A stretch of DNA of 11,838 nt from an uncultured Collinsella sp. (GCA_900552735.1 USBA01000046.1:1-11838); one strand, 5' to 3'; positions 1 through 6,995 are shown, numbered from the stretch's first letter. A program made the numbers and translations. Notes: generated by a model not told the origin, from the letters alone.

Positions 1-77
1 GGACCTGTAGCTCAGTTGGTTAGAGCGTCCGGCTGATAACCGGGAGGTCACAAGTTCGAATCTTGTCAGGTCCACCA
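1..77 (+). tRNA. tRNA-Ile (anticodon GAT), CCA encoded
   Basis: The full cloverleaf can be drawn. Acceptor arms are 1-7 and 67-73, the anticodon stem is 28-32 with 40-44 around a 7-nt loop with GAT at 35-37, and the T stem is 50-54 with 62-66 around TTCGAAT. The discriminator A is at 74 and the encoded CCA at 75-77. It decodes AUC/AUU. The window begins on its first base, so its promoter lies outside. It is identical base for base to the gene at 225-301. Confidence 0.97.
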
Positions 78-88
78 CTTTCTTTCGC

Positions 89-133
89 AATAAACACCCC
101 AGCGAGAGCCGAGTCGCCGCTGGGGTGTTTATT
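89..133. terminator. Perfect 16-bp hairpin between tRNA-Ile and tRNA-Ala
   Basis: Arms 89-104 and 118-133 are perfect reverse complements with a 13-nt loop. The GC core (CCCCAGCG) is flanked by AATAAA on one side and TTTATT on the other, so it looks like an intrinsic terminator in either direction, though without a long T run. Only 11 nt separate it from tRNA-Ala, which leaves no room for a promoter after it. It may therefore be leaky or serve as an RNA-processing hairpin rather than a full stop. Confidence 0.6.
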
Positions 134-144
134 ACTGTCTCCGT

Positions 145-220
145 GGGGGTTTAGCTCAGCTGGGAGAGCGCGGGCTTTGCAAGCCTGAGGTCAGGGGTTC
201 GATCCCCCTAACCTCCACCA
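145..220 (+). tRNA. tRNA-Ala (anticodon TGC), CCA encoded
   Basis: Acceptor GGGGGTT (145-151) pairs with AACCTCC (210-216) with one G-U. The anticodon stem is 171-175 with 183-187 and the anticodon TGC lies at 178-180. The T arm is AGGGG-TTCGATC-CCCCT. Discriminator A is at 217 and CCA at 218-220. It decodes GCN alanine codons. Ile(GAT) and Ala(TGC) often sit together inside rRNA operon spacers, but here no 23S gene follows, so the cluster stands alone on its downstream side. Confidence 0.97.
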
Positions 221-224
221 TGAT

Positions 225-301
225 GGACCTGTAGCTCAGTTGGTTAGAGCGTCCGGCTGATAACCGGGAGGTCACAAGTTCGAATCTTGTCAGGTCCACC
301 A
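225..301 (+). tRNA. tRNA-Ile (anticodon GAT), second identical copy
   Basis: All 77 bases match 1-77, including the encoded CCA (299-301); identity stops at the base after CCA. It starts 4 nt after the tRNA-Ala CCA, so it is almost certainly co-transcribed with tRNA-Ala. The repeat is limited exactly to the tRNA, which fits gene duplication with gene conversion keeping both copies identical. Confidence 0.97.
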
Positions 302-315
302 TCAAAACTGTGAAG

Positions 316-346
316 AGCCTCGAGGCATGGCCTCGGGGCTTTTTTC
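316..346 (+). terminator. Intrinsic terminator of the tRNA cluster
   Basis: An 11-bp GC-rich stem (316-326 with 330-340, one T-G wobble) has a 3-nt loop ATG and is followed directly by a run of T (340-345). It lies 15 nt after the second tRNA-Ile and separates the tRNA transcript from the protein genes. Confidence 0.88.
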
Positions 347-373
347 TTGTGTGTGATAAAACTCATTTTGGTT

Positions 374-403
374 TTGTGTGCTGTGCGAAAGATTGGGTAG
401 TAT
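374..403 (+). promoter_or_regulatory. Weak candidate promoter for the 461-1831 gene group
   Basis: TTGTGT (374-379) and TAGTAT (398-403) are separated by 18 nt in an AT-rich stretch, 58 nt before the first start codon and downstream of the tRNA terminator. A promoter is needed here because the tRNA unit is terminated, but the match to the sigma-70 consensus is poor. TATAGC at 401-406 is an alternative -10. Confidence 0.3.
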
Positions 404-460
404 AGCTATTCAATGCGGCGAAGGCGCCGCGTGTTAACCGCTACGTACCGGAGGTGTTCC

Positions 461-961
461 ATGGTTCGTGTCGACATAGAGACCATCGTCATGGCCGCCG
501 GTCCCGTGCCATCGCTTATCGTACTTCGCGAGCGCTGCAGCAAATCGGACTCCCCTGCGCCGCTGCGCTCCCTTTCTATCCAAACTGGTTCGTTTGAGGC
601 TGCGGCTATTAGCCGCGGTATCGACAGCGGTCGTGCCGAGCGCCCGATCGCCCATGACCTGCTGCTCGACACGCTTGATGCCCTGGATGCAAAACTCGAG
701 CGCATCGAGATTGTCCGTGCCGAGCCTCCCGTGTTCTATGCGACGGTCGTTGTTTTGGCCGACAGCAACGAGCATAGGATCGATGCGCGTCCGAGCGATG
801 CCATCGCCCTCGCCGTGCGCAGCAATGCTCCCATGTTTGTTGAGGACGACATCATGAACCGCCTGGGGACCGTCTCTCCGGTTGCCGAGGAAGTCGATGA
901 CGAGCAGGAATTTGAGAAGTTCGACGAGTTCGTCCATACGCTCTCGCCCGATGATTTTTAA
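461..961 (+). CDS. Bifunctional nuclease family protein (DUF151/BFN)
   Basis: This 166-residue protein matches the DUF151 domain along its length. Features seen: an N-terminal strand (VRVDIETIV), the segment LRSLSIQTGSFEAAAI (35-50) that aligns with the family's LPIWIG..EA.AIA block, RPIAHDLL (61-68), and the family hallmark DARPSDAIALAVR (108-120). An acidic tail (142-166) extends past the domain. Plant and Mycobacterium tuberculosis homologues have been described with RNase/DNase activity, but the role of bacterial members is poorly known, so function here is inferred. The ATG at 461 has GGAGG at 450-454 six bases upstream. An in-frame ATG at 413 lacks a ribosome site and would add only an Arg-rich, unconserved stretch. 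The stop codon is immediately followed by the next ATG, suggesting co-translation. Confidence 0.88.
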   Translation: MVRVDIETIVMAAGPVPSLIVLRERCSKSDSPAPLRSLSIQTGSFEAAAISRGIDSGRAERPIAHDLLLDTLDALDAKLERIEIVRAEPPVFYATVVVLADSNEHRIDARPSDAIALAVRSNAPMFVEDDIMNRLGTVSPVAEEVDDEQEFEKFDEFVHTLSPDDF

Positions 962-1351
962 ATGACGAGTAGCCATGAGACGGAGTGTGCACTGATGGGT
1001 CGCGGCGTTTCAGCCGAGGCCGCCGCCATTGCCCGCGAGGCCCAGATGCGCTCGGAGGCATCCGAGGCCGCACGCATTGCCTATGTGACGCAGGCCCGCA
1101 CACTTCGCGAGCGCCGTGCCTCCTTTATCAAGATGGTTGCCGCCTCCGCACTTGTCGCGGTAATCTCATCGCGCCTTCGTGGTACAGTTGGTGCGCTTGG
1201 GTTTTCGATTTCGACGGGCTTGGTCATCTGGGGCGTGGTCGATGCCGTGATGCTGACTAACCAGATCAAGGTACTCGATAAGCGCGCCGCCGATATGATG
1301 CGCGCCCGCGACGTCGCCGCCAAGATCGCTGCCGAGGCACAAGAGATGTAA
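962..1351 (+). CDS. Small membrane protein with two helices, function unknown
   Basis: I do not recognise this 129-residue protein. An Ala/Glu/Arg-rich helix (about 15-54, likely amphipathic or coiled) is followed by two hydrophobic segments (about 55-70 and 76-98, the second GLVIWGVVDAVML) and a charged Ala/Arg/Lys helix (about 101-129). This predicts a helical hairpin in the membrane with both ends on the same side. The start is uncertain. ATG 962 abuts the upstream stop and would rely on translational coupling, while ATG 995 has GGAG nine bases ahead and would give 118 residues. The reading frame shows the same G/C-rich third-position bias as its neighbours and so is very likely real. It probably forms one operon with the DUF151 gene. 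Confidence 0.75.
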   Translation: MTSSHETECALMGRGVSAEAAAIAREAQMRSEASEAARIAYVTQARTLRERRASFIKMVAASALVAVISSRLRGTVGALGFSISTGLVIWGVVDAVMLTNQIKVLDKRAADMMRARDVAAKIAAEAQEM

Positions 1352-1381
1352 CGACGCCGGACTCGATGGGAAGGTCTAAAA

Positions 1382-1831
1382 ATGGCACAGGATATGCAGG
1401 ACGCCGGAAACGTCTCCGCCGAGCTCGACGCCATGGTGTGCGACCTCATCGGGGCATTTTTAGACGATCTTGCCGCTGGTGAGAACCCCGGCGTTGTCGT
1501 TGCGATCGAAGACGCCGTGTCCAACCGCTATCTGGCGGCACTCGACGAGGACGGCGAGGAGGCATGCCTCGAGGCTGCCACCAACTTTATCTCCGAGCAC
1601 AAGATGGGCCTTAAGGACGAGGGCCTGGGTCGCATCGCCCGTTACGCCATCGGCTACACCGGTTGTGTCGAGATCGATGGCGGCTACCATGACGCCCTGC
1701 TTGTGAGTTTCTTTGAGACGACGCTCGAGAGCGGCTTTTCGGCATACGTACTGTACGAGGGTGTGGGCGCCGGCGATGGTTTTATGTGGAGCGACCCTGA
1801 ACCTGCAGGCGAGGAAACCCCTCTTATCTAA
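1382..1831 (+). CDS. Acidic protein of unknown function
   Basis: This 149-residue protein belongs to no family I recognise. It is strongly acidic with no signal peptide or membrane segment, so it is probably cytoplasmic. The N-terminal half reads as helices (SAELDAMVCDLIGAFLDDLA, about 12-31). The middle has alternating hydrophobic stretches (ARYAIGYTG, HDALLVSFFETTLESGFSAYVLYEG, about 87-127) typical of a small alpha/beta fold, and the last 15 residues are Pro/Glu-rich. Three cysteines (20, 62, 95) are dispersed and form no metal motif. ATG 1382 is preceded by GGAAGG at 1369-1374 with a 7-nt spacer. It sits 30 nt after the small membrane-protein gene on the same strand and probably shares its transcript. 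No terminator is visible before typA. Confidence 0.8.
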   Translation: MAQDMQDAGNVSAELDAMVCDLIGAFLDDLAAGENPGVVVAIEDAVSNRYLAALDEDGEEACLEAATNFISEHKMGLKDEGLGRIARYAIGYTGCVEIDGGYHDALLVSFFETTLESGFSAYVLYEGVGAGDGFMWSDPEPAGEETPLI

Positions 1832-1948
1832 AATCGCTAAAATAAACGAGTTTTCGGTAAAAGGCTCAAAATTCCCGCCGAACGTTGTGTTGCTGGGCGG
1901 GTCGCATACGCGTGCCGGTTGTATATAGATAGAAGATAGGGGAACTAC

Positions 1949-3787
<1,839 letters not shown>

Positions 3788-3814
3788 GCGCTGAGCTTTA
3801 TAGCGACTAACAAG

Positions 3815-3850
3815 AAAGGGCGCCGACCATCGCGGTCGGTGCCCTTTTTT
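3815..3850 (+). terminator. Intrinsic terminator of typA, probably bidirectional
   Basis: An 11-bp stem (3818-3828 with 3834-3844, one G-T wobble) has a 5-nt loop ATCGC and is extended by AAA/TTT, ending in six Ts (3845-3850). On the opposite strand the same hairpin ends in TTTCTTG, so it may also stop the converging minus-strand gene at 3916. Confidence 0.92.
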
Positions 3851-3877
3851 GTGTACAGGGATTGAGTTGGTCTGCAC

Positions 3878-3908
3878 CCCCACAAAGGTGCCTGTCCCCT
3901 TTGTGGGG
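3878..3908. repeat. REP-like palindrome, 11-bp perfect arms
   Basis: Arms CCCCACAAAGG (3878-3888) and CCTTTGTGGGG (3898-3908) enclose a 9-nt loop, and the core contains GGTGCCTGTCCCC. There is no T run on either strand, so it is a poor terminator. It lies between the typA terminator and the end of the minus-strand gene at 3916. From memory, GGTGCCTGTCCCC-type palindromes recur in many bacterial genomes as REP-like elements, in some cases near IS200-like (RAYT) transposases. No second copy occurs in this window, so the repeat status is inferred. Confidence 0.5.
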
Positions 3909-3915
3909 CTGACGG

Positions 3916-5061
3916 CTAGGCGGTGGGGAGTCCTGGCGTGTTGGAGGCTTGTTGCGGCTTGAGGCGGGCGTTGCGCCAGATGATCTGGATGACGTAGCCG
4001 AGCGTAAAGACGAAGGCTACGCCGCTGACAAAGCTGCCCATAAGGGGAAGTGCCGTGAGTACGCCCGCGGCGATACCGCCCATGGCGGCCATGGCGTAGC
4101 GGTTCTGGTTGTGTCCGACCATGCGTGCGATCGCGGTGCCCGTAAATGCCGCCGAGACCAGAGCGATGCCGATCACGGCGCACATGAGAGCTCCGGCGAG
4201 CGACAGACCTGCAATCGAGATGGTGAGCAGCAGGACGGCGGGAACGGCGGCCACCGTGCCCAAAAGACCGCTCACCCACAGAGGGGTAGGTCGTTGACGA
4301 AGCATGCCGGCGGCGCTGGCGGTCGCGCGCGGAAGGACGAGCTCGAGGAGGATTGCGACAAAGCAGGTAGAAAGCGCCGCGGCGACGATGCCGCCGATGG
4401 TGTCGTTAATCGTTGAGGTGTCCTCGTTCTCGGTGCGGTCGATCTTGAGGGCTCCGACCTGAGCGCCCTCGGCCCGCTCGGGATCCTCGGAGATGTGGGC
4501 GTTCACCGTGCCGGTGATGCGGGCATTTTTGCCCAAGACGAGCTTATCGGCCCAGACCTCGATATCGCCATCGACGGTGCCGTCGATGGTTACCGTACTG
4601 CCCGCGAGCGCTGCCGACTTGGCGGAGCCACGCAGGGCAACCGTCTCGCCCATCGCGTAAAAACAGTTGGCGGTGCTACCGGTGTTGAGCACGACGTGCT
4701 GACCGGCTACCGTCACGCTGCCATCGATTGCGGTTTTGGAGATATCGATGGTGCGCGCCGCCAGGCGAATGGCGCCGCCTACGGTGCAGTCGCGAATCGA
4801 TAGGCTGTCGCCTGCCGCGATAATATCGCGGCCGATGGAGGCATCGTCCAGGTTAAGGCTTTGGCCAGCCCAGTACAGGTCGCCCTCGGCGCCAGACGGA
4901 TTTGAGTCAGCTTCGGTTGCGAGTACGTTGCCCGCGGTGTCTGTGCCGGCGAACGACGCCGTGGGAAGTACGGTCAGCGCAAGCGCAATCAGTACGAATA
5001 GGAGGGCGATGCGGGCCTGCGCTTTGTGGCGCTTGGTCGACGGTTCTAGGTTGCAAGGCAT
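3916..5061 (-). CDS. Exported bactofilin-like beta-helix protein with C-terminal membrane helices
   Basis: This 381-residue protein starts with a clear signal peptide (basic region to about residue 17, hydrophobic core 18-33, likely cleavage after ASFA at about 38). Residues about 60-190 carry short repeats of the polymer-forming (bactofilin-like) type: GQSLNLDDASIGRDIIAAG, RTIDISKTAIDGSVTVAG, STVTIDGTVDGDIEVWADKLVLGKNARITGTV. A charged linker (about 191-218) precedes four or five membrane helices (about 222-244, 261-285, 286-311, 323-346, 347-362) and a short Pro-rich tail. The layout suggests an extracytoplasmic scaffold domain anchored in the membrane; partners are unknown. ATG 5061 has GAAGG seven bases ahead on this strand, so it is preferred over an upstream TTG at 5109. 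The gene is downstream of, and on the same strand as, the TRIC-type gene. Confidence 0.85.
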   Translation of the reverse strand: MPCNLEPSTKRHKAQARIALLFVLIALALTVLPTASFAGTDTAGNVLATEADSNPSGAEGDLYWAGQSLNLDDASIGRDIIAAGDSLSIRDCTVGGAIRLAARTIDISKTAIDGSVTVAGQHVVLNTGSTANCFYAMGETVALRGSAKSAALAGSTVTIDGTVDGDIEVWADKLVLGKNARITGTVNAHISEDPERAEGAQVGALKIDRTENEDTSTINDTIGGIVAAALSTCFVAILLELVLPRATASAAGMLRQRPTPLWVSGLLGTVAAVPAVLLLTISIAGLSLAGALMCAVIGIALVSAAFTGTAIARMVGHNQNRYAMAAMGGIAAGVLTALPLMGSFVSGVAFVFTLGYVIQIIWRNARLKPQQASNTPGLPTA

Positions 5062-5073
5062 AGTGAATCCTTC

Positions 5074-5098
5074 GTTAGATACTCGGCATATATCTAAC
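5074..5098 (-). promoter_or_regulatory. Inverted repeat in front of the bactofilin-like gene (possible operator)
   Basis: GTTAGATA (5074-5081) and TATCTAAC (5091-5098) are perfect 8-bp inverted arms nine bases apart, lying immediately upstream of the ribosome-binding site (5069-5073 on this strand). The two-turn spacing of half-site centres (17 bp) suits a dimeric repressor. It could equally form a hairpin in the mRNA leader. No clear promoter is visible around it. Confidence 0.45.
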
Positions 5099-5167
5099 AG
5101 GGTACCCAACGTGCGAGCGCTCTAAAAGAACCTCTCGGTTGCATTTCGAAAGGTCGTGCCGTGCTAT

Positions 5168-5857
5168 CTACTTTTTGCGATGTAAAAAGTGCGCGATGTC
5201 TTCTTCGGTGGGGCTTTTGATGTCAAAGCGCAGCGAGAGCCAGCGCAGACCCATGGTCACGATAACGCATACGACCAGCGCGGCGACATTGCTGACCAAG
5301 CCACTCATGACGAGGCTTACATAGCTTGCCGATCCGGCGATGGCCGCGATGGCATAAAAGTTGGTGCGTTGGAAAATGCCCGGAACCACGCCCATAAAGC
5401 CGTCGCGCAGCATGCCGCCGCCCACCGCGGTGAAAAAGCCCATCATGATGCAAACGACGGGTGCAAATCCGTAGACCAGTGCCTTGTCTGCGCCGGTTGC
5501 CGCATAGATGCCGACCGAGATGATGTCGAGCAGGGGGATGAGTTTGTCGGGCTTATCGACGATTGCCGGGAAGATGTAAATGATGGCCGCCGTGGCGATG
5601 GAGAGCGGCAGCGCCATTGGCTGGTTGAGGATGTAGACGTTGCCGACCTGGAGTGTCATGTCGCGCAAAAGACCGCCGCCCAGACCGCAGACTACCGCGA
5701 GTGCGACCGCGCCCACCAGGTCGAGCTTGTGTTCGCGCGCAACCAGCACACCCGAGATCGATGCGGCGACAACGGCGAACATCTCGAGCCAAAATGGGAT
5801 AGCGACCATGGCATCCGAGGCATGTGAGGTAACGGTTATGGCGGCGACGACGGGCAA
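5168..5857 (-). CDS. TRIC/UPF0126 (YicG-like) membrane channel or transporter
   Basis: This 229-residue protein has about seven hydrophobic helices and the duplicated UPF0126 signature: GLGGGLLRD (58-66) and AVGGGMLRDGFMG (144-156), each at the end of a helix. The family is the prokaryotic TRIC cation channel group; some members are proposed to move glycine, so the substrate here is open. The start is a judgement call. The TTG at 5857 has AAAGGA seven bases ahead and is preferred. An ATG at 5809 has no ribosome site but matches the N-terminus of E. coli YicG-type proteins more closely (213 residues). An ORF beginning at 5974 adds an N-terminus unlike the family. It lies 106 nt upstream of the bactofilin-like gene on the same strand with only a weak hairpin between, so both may share a transcript. 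Confidence 0.88.
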   Translation of the reverse strand: MPVVAAITVTSHASDAMVAIPFWLEMFAVVAASISGVLVAREHKLDLVGAVALAVVCGLGGGLLRDMTLQVGNVYILNQPMALPLSIATAAIIYIFPAIVDKPDKLIPLLDIISVGIYAATGADKALVYGFAPVVCIMMGFFTAVGGGMLRDGFMGVVPGIFQRTNFYAIAAIAGSASYVSLVMSGLVSNVAALVVCVIVTMGLRWLSLRFDIKSPTEEDIAHFLHRKK

Positions 5858-5969
5858 GATGGGGTCCTTTGAGTTACGGGATTGGACAATGCCCGTACAT
5901 AGTACATGTTCGGCGACGATCGCGACCCTATTGCTCGGCAAACGGTCGGGACTGGGTACGGTCATAGGG

Positions 5970-6040
5970 CCCAAGCATGTACATCACCCTCCAAAGATGT
6001 CGAACAATGCCGTTTTTGGAGGGTGATGTACGTGTTTGGG
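5970..6040 (+). repeat. Long inverted repeat, 30-bp stem with 11-nt loop
   Basis: The core GTACATCACCCTCCAAA (5979-5995) has a perfect 17-bp partner at 6015-6031. With G-U pairs the stem grows to 30 bp (5970-5999 with 6011-6040) around loop 6000-6010. The four non-Watson-Crick positions (5975/6035, 5978/6032, 5996/6014, 5998/6012) are all G-U in a plus-strand RNA and would be A-C mismatches in a minus-strand RNA. There is no T run after it. It may be a small non-autonomous mobile element, a structured small RNA or a processing site. Confidence 0.7.
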
Positions 6041-6094
6041 GATCTGGGTTGATGCTGAATGCGATGGGGGCGTGGCTGAATAGGAGGGATGTCC

Positions 6095-6221
6095 AAATTT
6101 TGAGCGGAGCTCAAAATTTATTCGGTCGGCTTGCGCCGACCGCGCTGCGCTAAAAACGCGCCACCGGCGCGTTTTCTTTACGCTCCGCGCCCTGGCGGGT
6201 TCGAATCCCTCCTCCTCCGCC
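6095..6221 (+). repeat. Three-hairpin element fused to an inverted copy of a tRNA-Ser 3' end
   Basis: Three perfect stems follow one another: 6095-6105 with 6109-6119 (11 bp, loop GGA), 6123-6130 with 6135-6142 (8 bp, loop TTGC) and 6153-6162 with 6166-6175 (10 bp, loop ACC, followed by TTTTCTTTA). After 21 nt comes a 25-nt segment (6197-6221) that exactly matches the T-loop, acceptor strand and GCC of the minus-strand tRNA-Ser(CGA), in opposite orientation. There is no anticodon arm, and the T stem has a C/T mismatch (GCGGG against CCCTC), so this is a remnant and not a working tRNA. Confidence 0.65.
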
Positions 6222-6247
6222 GTATTTATTTGTAAGGGACTCAAAAC

Positions 6248-6275
6248 AAAAAAGCCCCCATTCCCGGGAGCTTTC
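6248..6275 (-). terminator. Terminator of tRNA-Ser(CGA)
   Basis: On the minus strand AGCTCCC pairs with GGGGGCT (6266-6272 with 6253-6259, one wobble), followed by six Ts. It lies 11 nt after the tRNA 3' end. Confidence 0.8.
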
Positions 6276-6285
6276 TCAACCAAAA

Positions 6286-6376
6286 TGGCGGAGGAGGAGG
6301 GATTCGAACCCTCGTGACCTTATACAGGCCAAACGGTTTTCGAGACCGCCGCATTCAACCACTCTGCCACCCCTCC
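6286..6376 (-). tRNA. tRNA-Ser (anticodon CGA), CCA encoded
   Basis: The 91-nt class II tRNA has acceptor GGAGGGG pairing with CTCCTCC, discriminator G and encoded CCA at 6288-6286. The anticodon stem GCGGT/ACCGT encloses loop CTCGAAA, giving CGA. A long variable arm typical of serine tRNAs precedes the T arm GAGGG-TTCGAAT-CCCTC. It decodes UCG. Its 3' 25 nt are duplicated in inverted orientation at 6197-6221. Confidence 0.96.
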
Positions 6377-6385
6377 GCGTGGGGT

Positions 6386-6416
6386 AAAAACAAAGCAGGC
6401 ACTAAGGCCTGCTTTG
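6386..6416 (-). terminator. Terminator of tRNA-Ser(GGA)
   Basis: A perfect 10-bp stem (6391-6400 with 6407-6416, 6-nt loop) is followed on the minus strand by TTTTT (6390-6386). It stands between the two serine tRNA genes, so tRNA-Ser(CGA) must rely on read-through or on a promoter inside the short spacer; none is evident there. Confidence 0.82.
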
Positions 6417-6424
6417 GAATTAAC

Positions 6425-6515
6425 TGGCGGAGAGTCAGGGATTTGAACCCTGGAGACGCTTTTGACGCCTACACGATTTCCAATCGTGCTCCTTCGGCCA
6501 CTCGGACAACTCTCC
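6425..6515 (-). tRNA. tRNA-Ser (anticodon GGA), CCA encoded
   Basis: Acceptor GGAGAGT pairs fully with ACTCTCC, with discriminator G and encoded CCA at the 6425 end. The anticodon stem CACGA/TCGTG encloses loop TTGGAAA, giving GGA, and a long variable arm is present. It decodes UCC/UCU. A promoter lies just upstream on the minus strand. Confidence 0.96.
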
Positions 6516-6531
6516 GTTAAATGCGAAAGTC

Positions 6532-6559
6532 AGTATACACGAGGAATCGAAAAGTGCAA
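6532..6559 (-). promoter_or_regulatory. Promoter for the serine tRNA genes
   Basis: On the minus strand TTGCAC (6559-6554) and TATACT (6537-6532) are 16 bp apart. The -10 is a 5 of 6 match and the -35 keeps only TTG. It would start RNA about 10 nt before the tRNA 5' end, the usual spacing for a tRNA promoter. Confidence 0.6.
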
Positions 6560-6921
6560 ACAGAAAACTTGGCATTTTTTAAAGCGCTCGCTCCGCACCC
6601 GTATCCGGCATGTGCCAGATGAGTACTAAAAAAGCATCCTGACCAGCCAGATCCCGCTCGATGATCTGTTCAAAATAGGTATTCATGAATGACGTGGCAG
6701 CGAATTTAAAAATTTTGAGGCAATCGATCGAACCGGTGGTATGCATTTCGTGACCACAACCCTGCAATCGGCGACCTGCGGTTTGACTCAGGTTGTCCTC
6801 GCCGCAGCGTATCCTGCTATCGAATTTGTCAAGCTCTTGGTCAGCATTTGGTTGGAATACGCGAGAAGTGCCGTGTAAGCATGGGTATATGTGGAGGTCA
6901 TGAGGTTGTAGCTGTATATTC
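6560..6921. other. AT-richer intergenic stretch, no supported gene
   Basis: The G+C content is clearly lower than in the flanking genes, and A/T tracts occur (for example around 6702-6718). A 139-codon minus-strand frame (6579-6998) crosses it but begins with GTG inside the rpsF leader, overlaps the rpsF promoter, has no ribosome site and resembles nothing I know. I see no tRNA, riboswitch or clear repeat here. It may be decayed sequence. Confidence 0.5.
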
Positions 6922-6950
6922 TTGCAGCCTGGGAGGTTGAAAGATATTAT
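6922..6950 (+). promoter_or_regulatory. Candidate promoter of the rpsF operon
   Basis: TTGCAG (6922-6927) and TATTAT (6945-6950) are exactly 17 bp apart. The -10 matches 5 of 6. The start of transcription would fall near 6957, giving a leader of about 65 nt. Confidence 0.6.
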
Positions 6951-6966
6951 TACCAAGTCTTTTCCT

Positions 6967-6995
6967 GCTTCAGGCGCACCTTCACGACCTGAAGC
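6967..6995 (+). promoter_or_regulatory. Hairpin in the rpsF leader (candidate S6:S18 control element)
   Basis: GCTTCAGG (6967-6974) and CCTGAAGC (6988-6995) form a perfect 8-bp stem with a 13-nt loop, 12 nt before the ribosome site. In many bacteria the rpsF leader binds the S6:S18 complex for feedback control. Position and operon fit, but I do not see the CCG bulge expected of the described motif, so the assignment is tentative. CCTG (6964-6967) could compete by pairing with CAGG (6971-6974). Confidence 0.4.

Larger units (their letters stand above)
5858..6285. other. Gene-free, structure-rich interval
   Basis: No supportable protein gene lies here. The short frames on both strands come from symmetric hairpin sequence and give mirrored translations. 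It holds the leader of the minus-strand TRIC-type gene, with TACTAT near 5897-5902 (minus) as a possible -10 but no good -35. It also holds a 30-bp hairpin (5970-6040), a run of perfect hairpins ending in a copy of a tRNA-Ser 3' end (6095-6221), and the terminator of tRNA-Ser(CGA). Confidence 0.7.

Noticed and set aside
3878..3908. Terminator of the minus-strand gene at 3916
   Set aside because: The palindrome is not followed by a T run on either strand. The nearby bidirectional hairpin at 3815-3850 is a better stop.
6060..6222. A complete plus-strand tRNA-Ser gene
   Set aside because: Only the 3' end matches. There is no D arm or anticodon arm, the T stem is mismatched, and GGAGGGA at 6083-6089 pairs imperfectly with the acceptor strand.
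5984..6283. Minus-strand 99-codon frame over the hairpins
   Set aside because: Its sequence comes from inverted repeats and the tRNA-Ser end, giving mirrored peptides (HVHHPPK) on both strands. It has no ribosome site.
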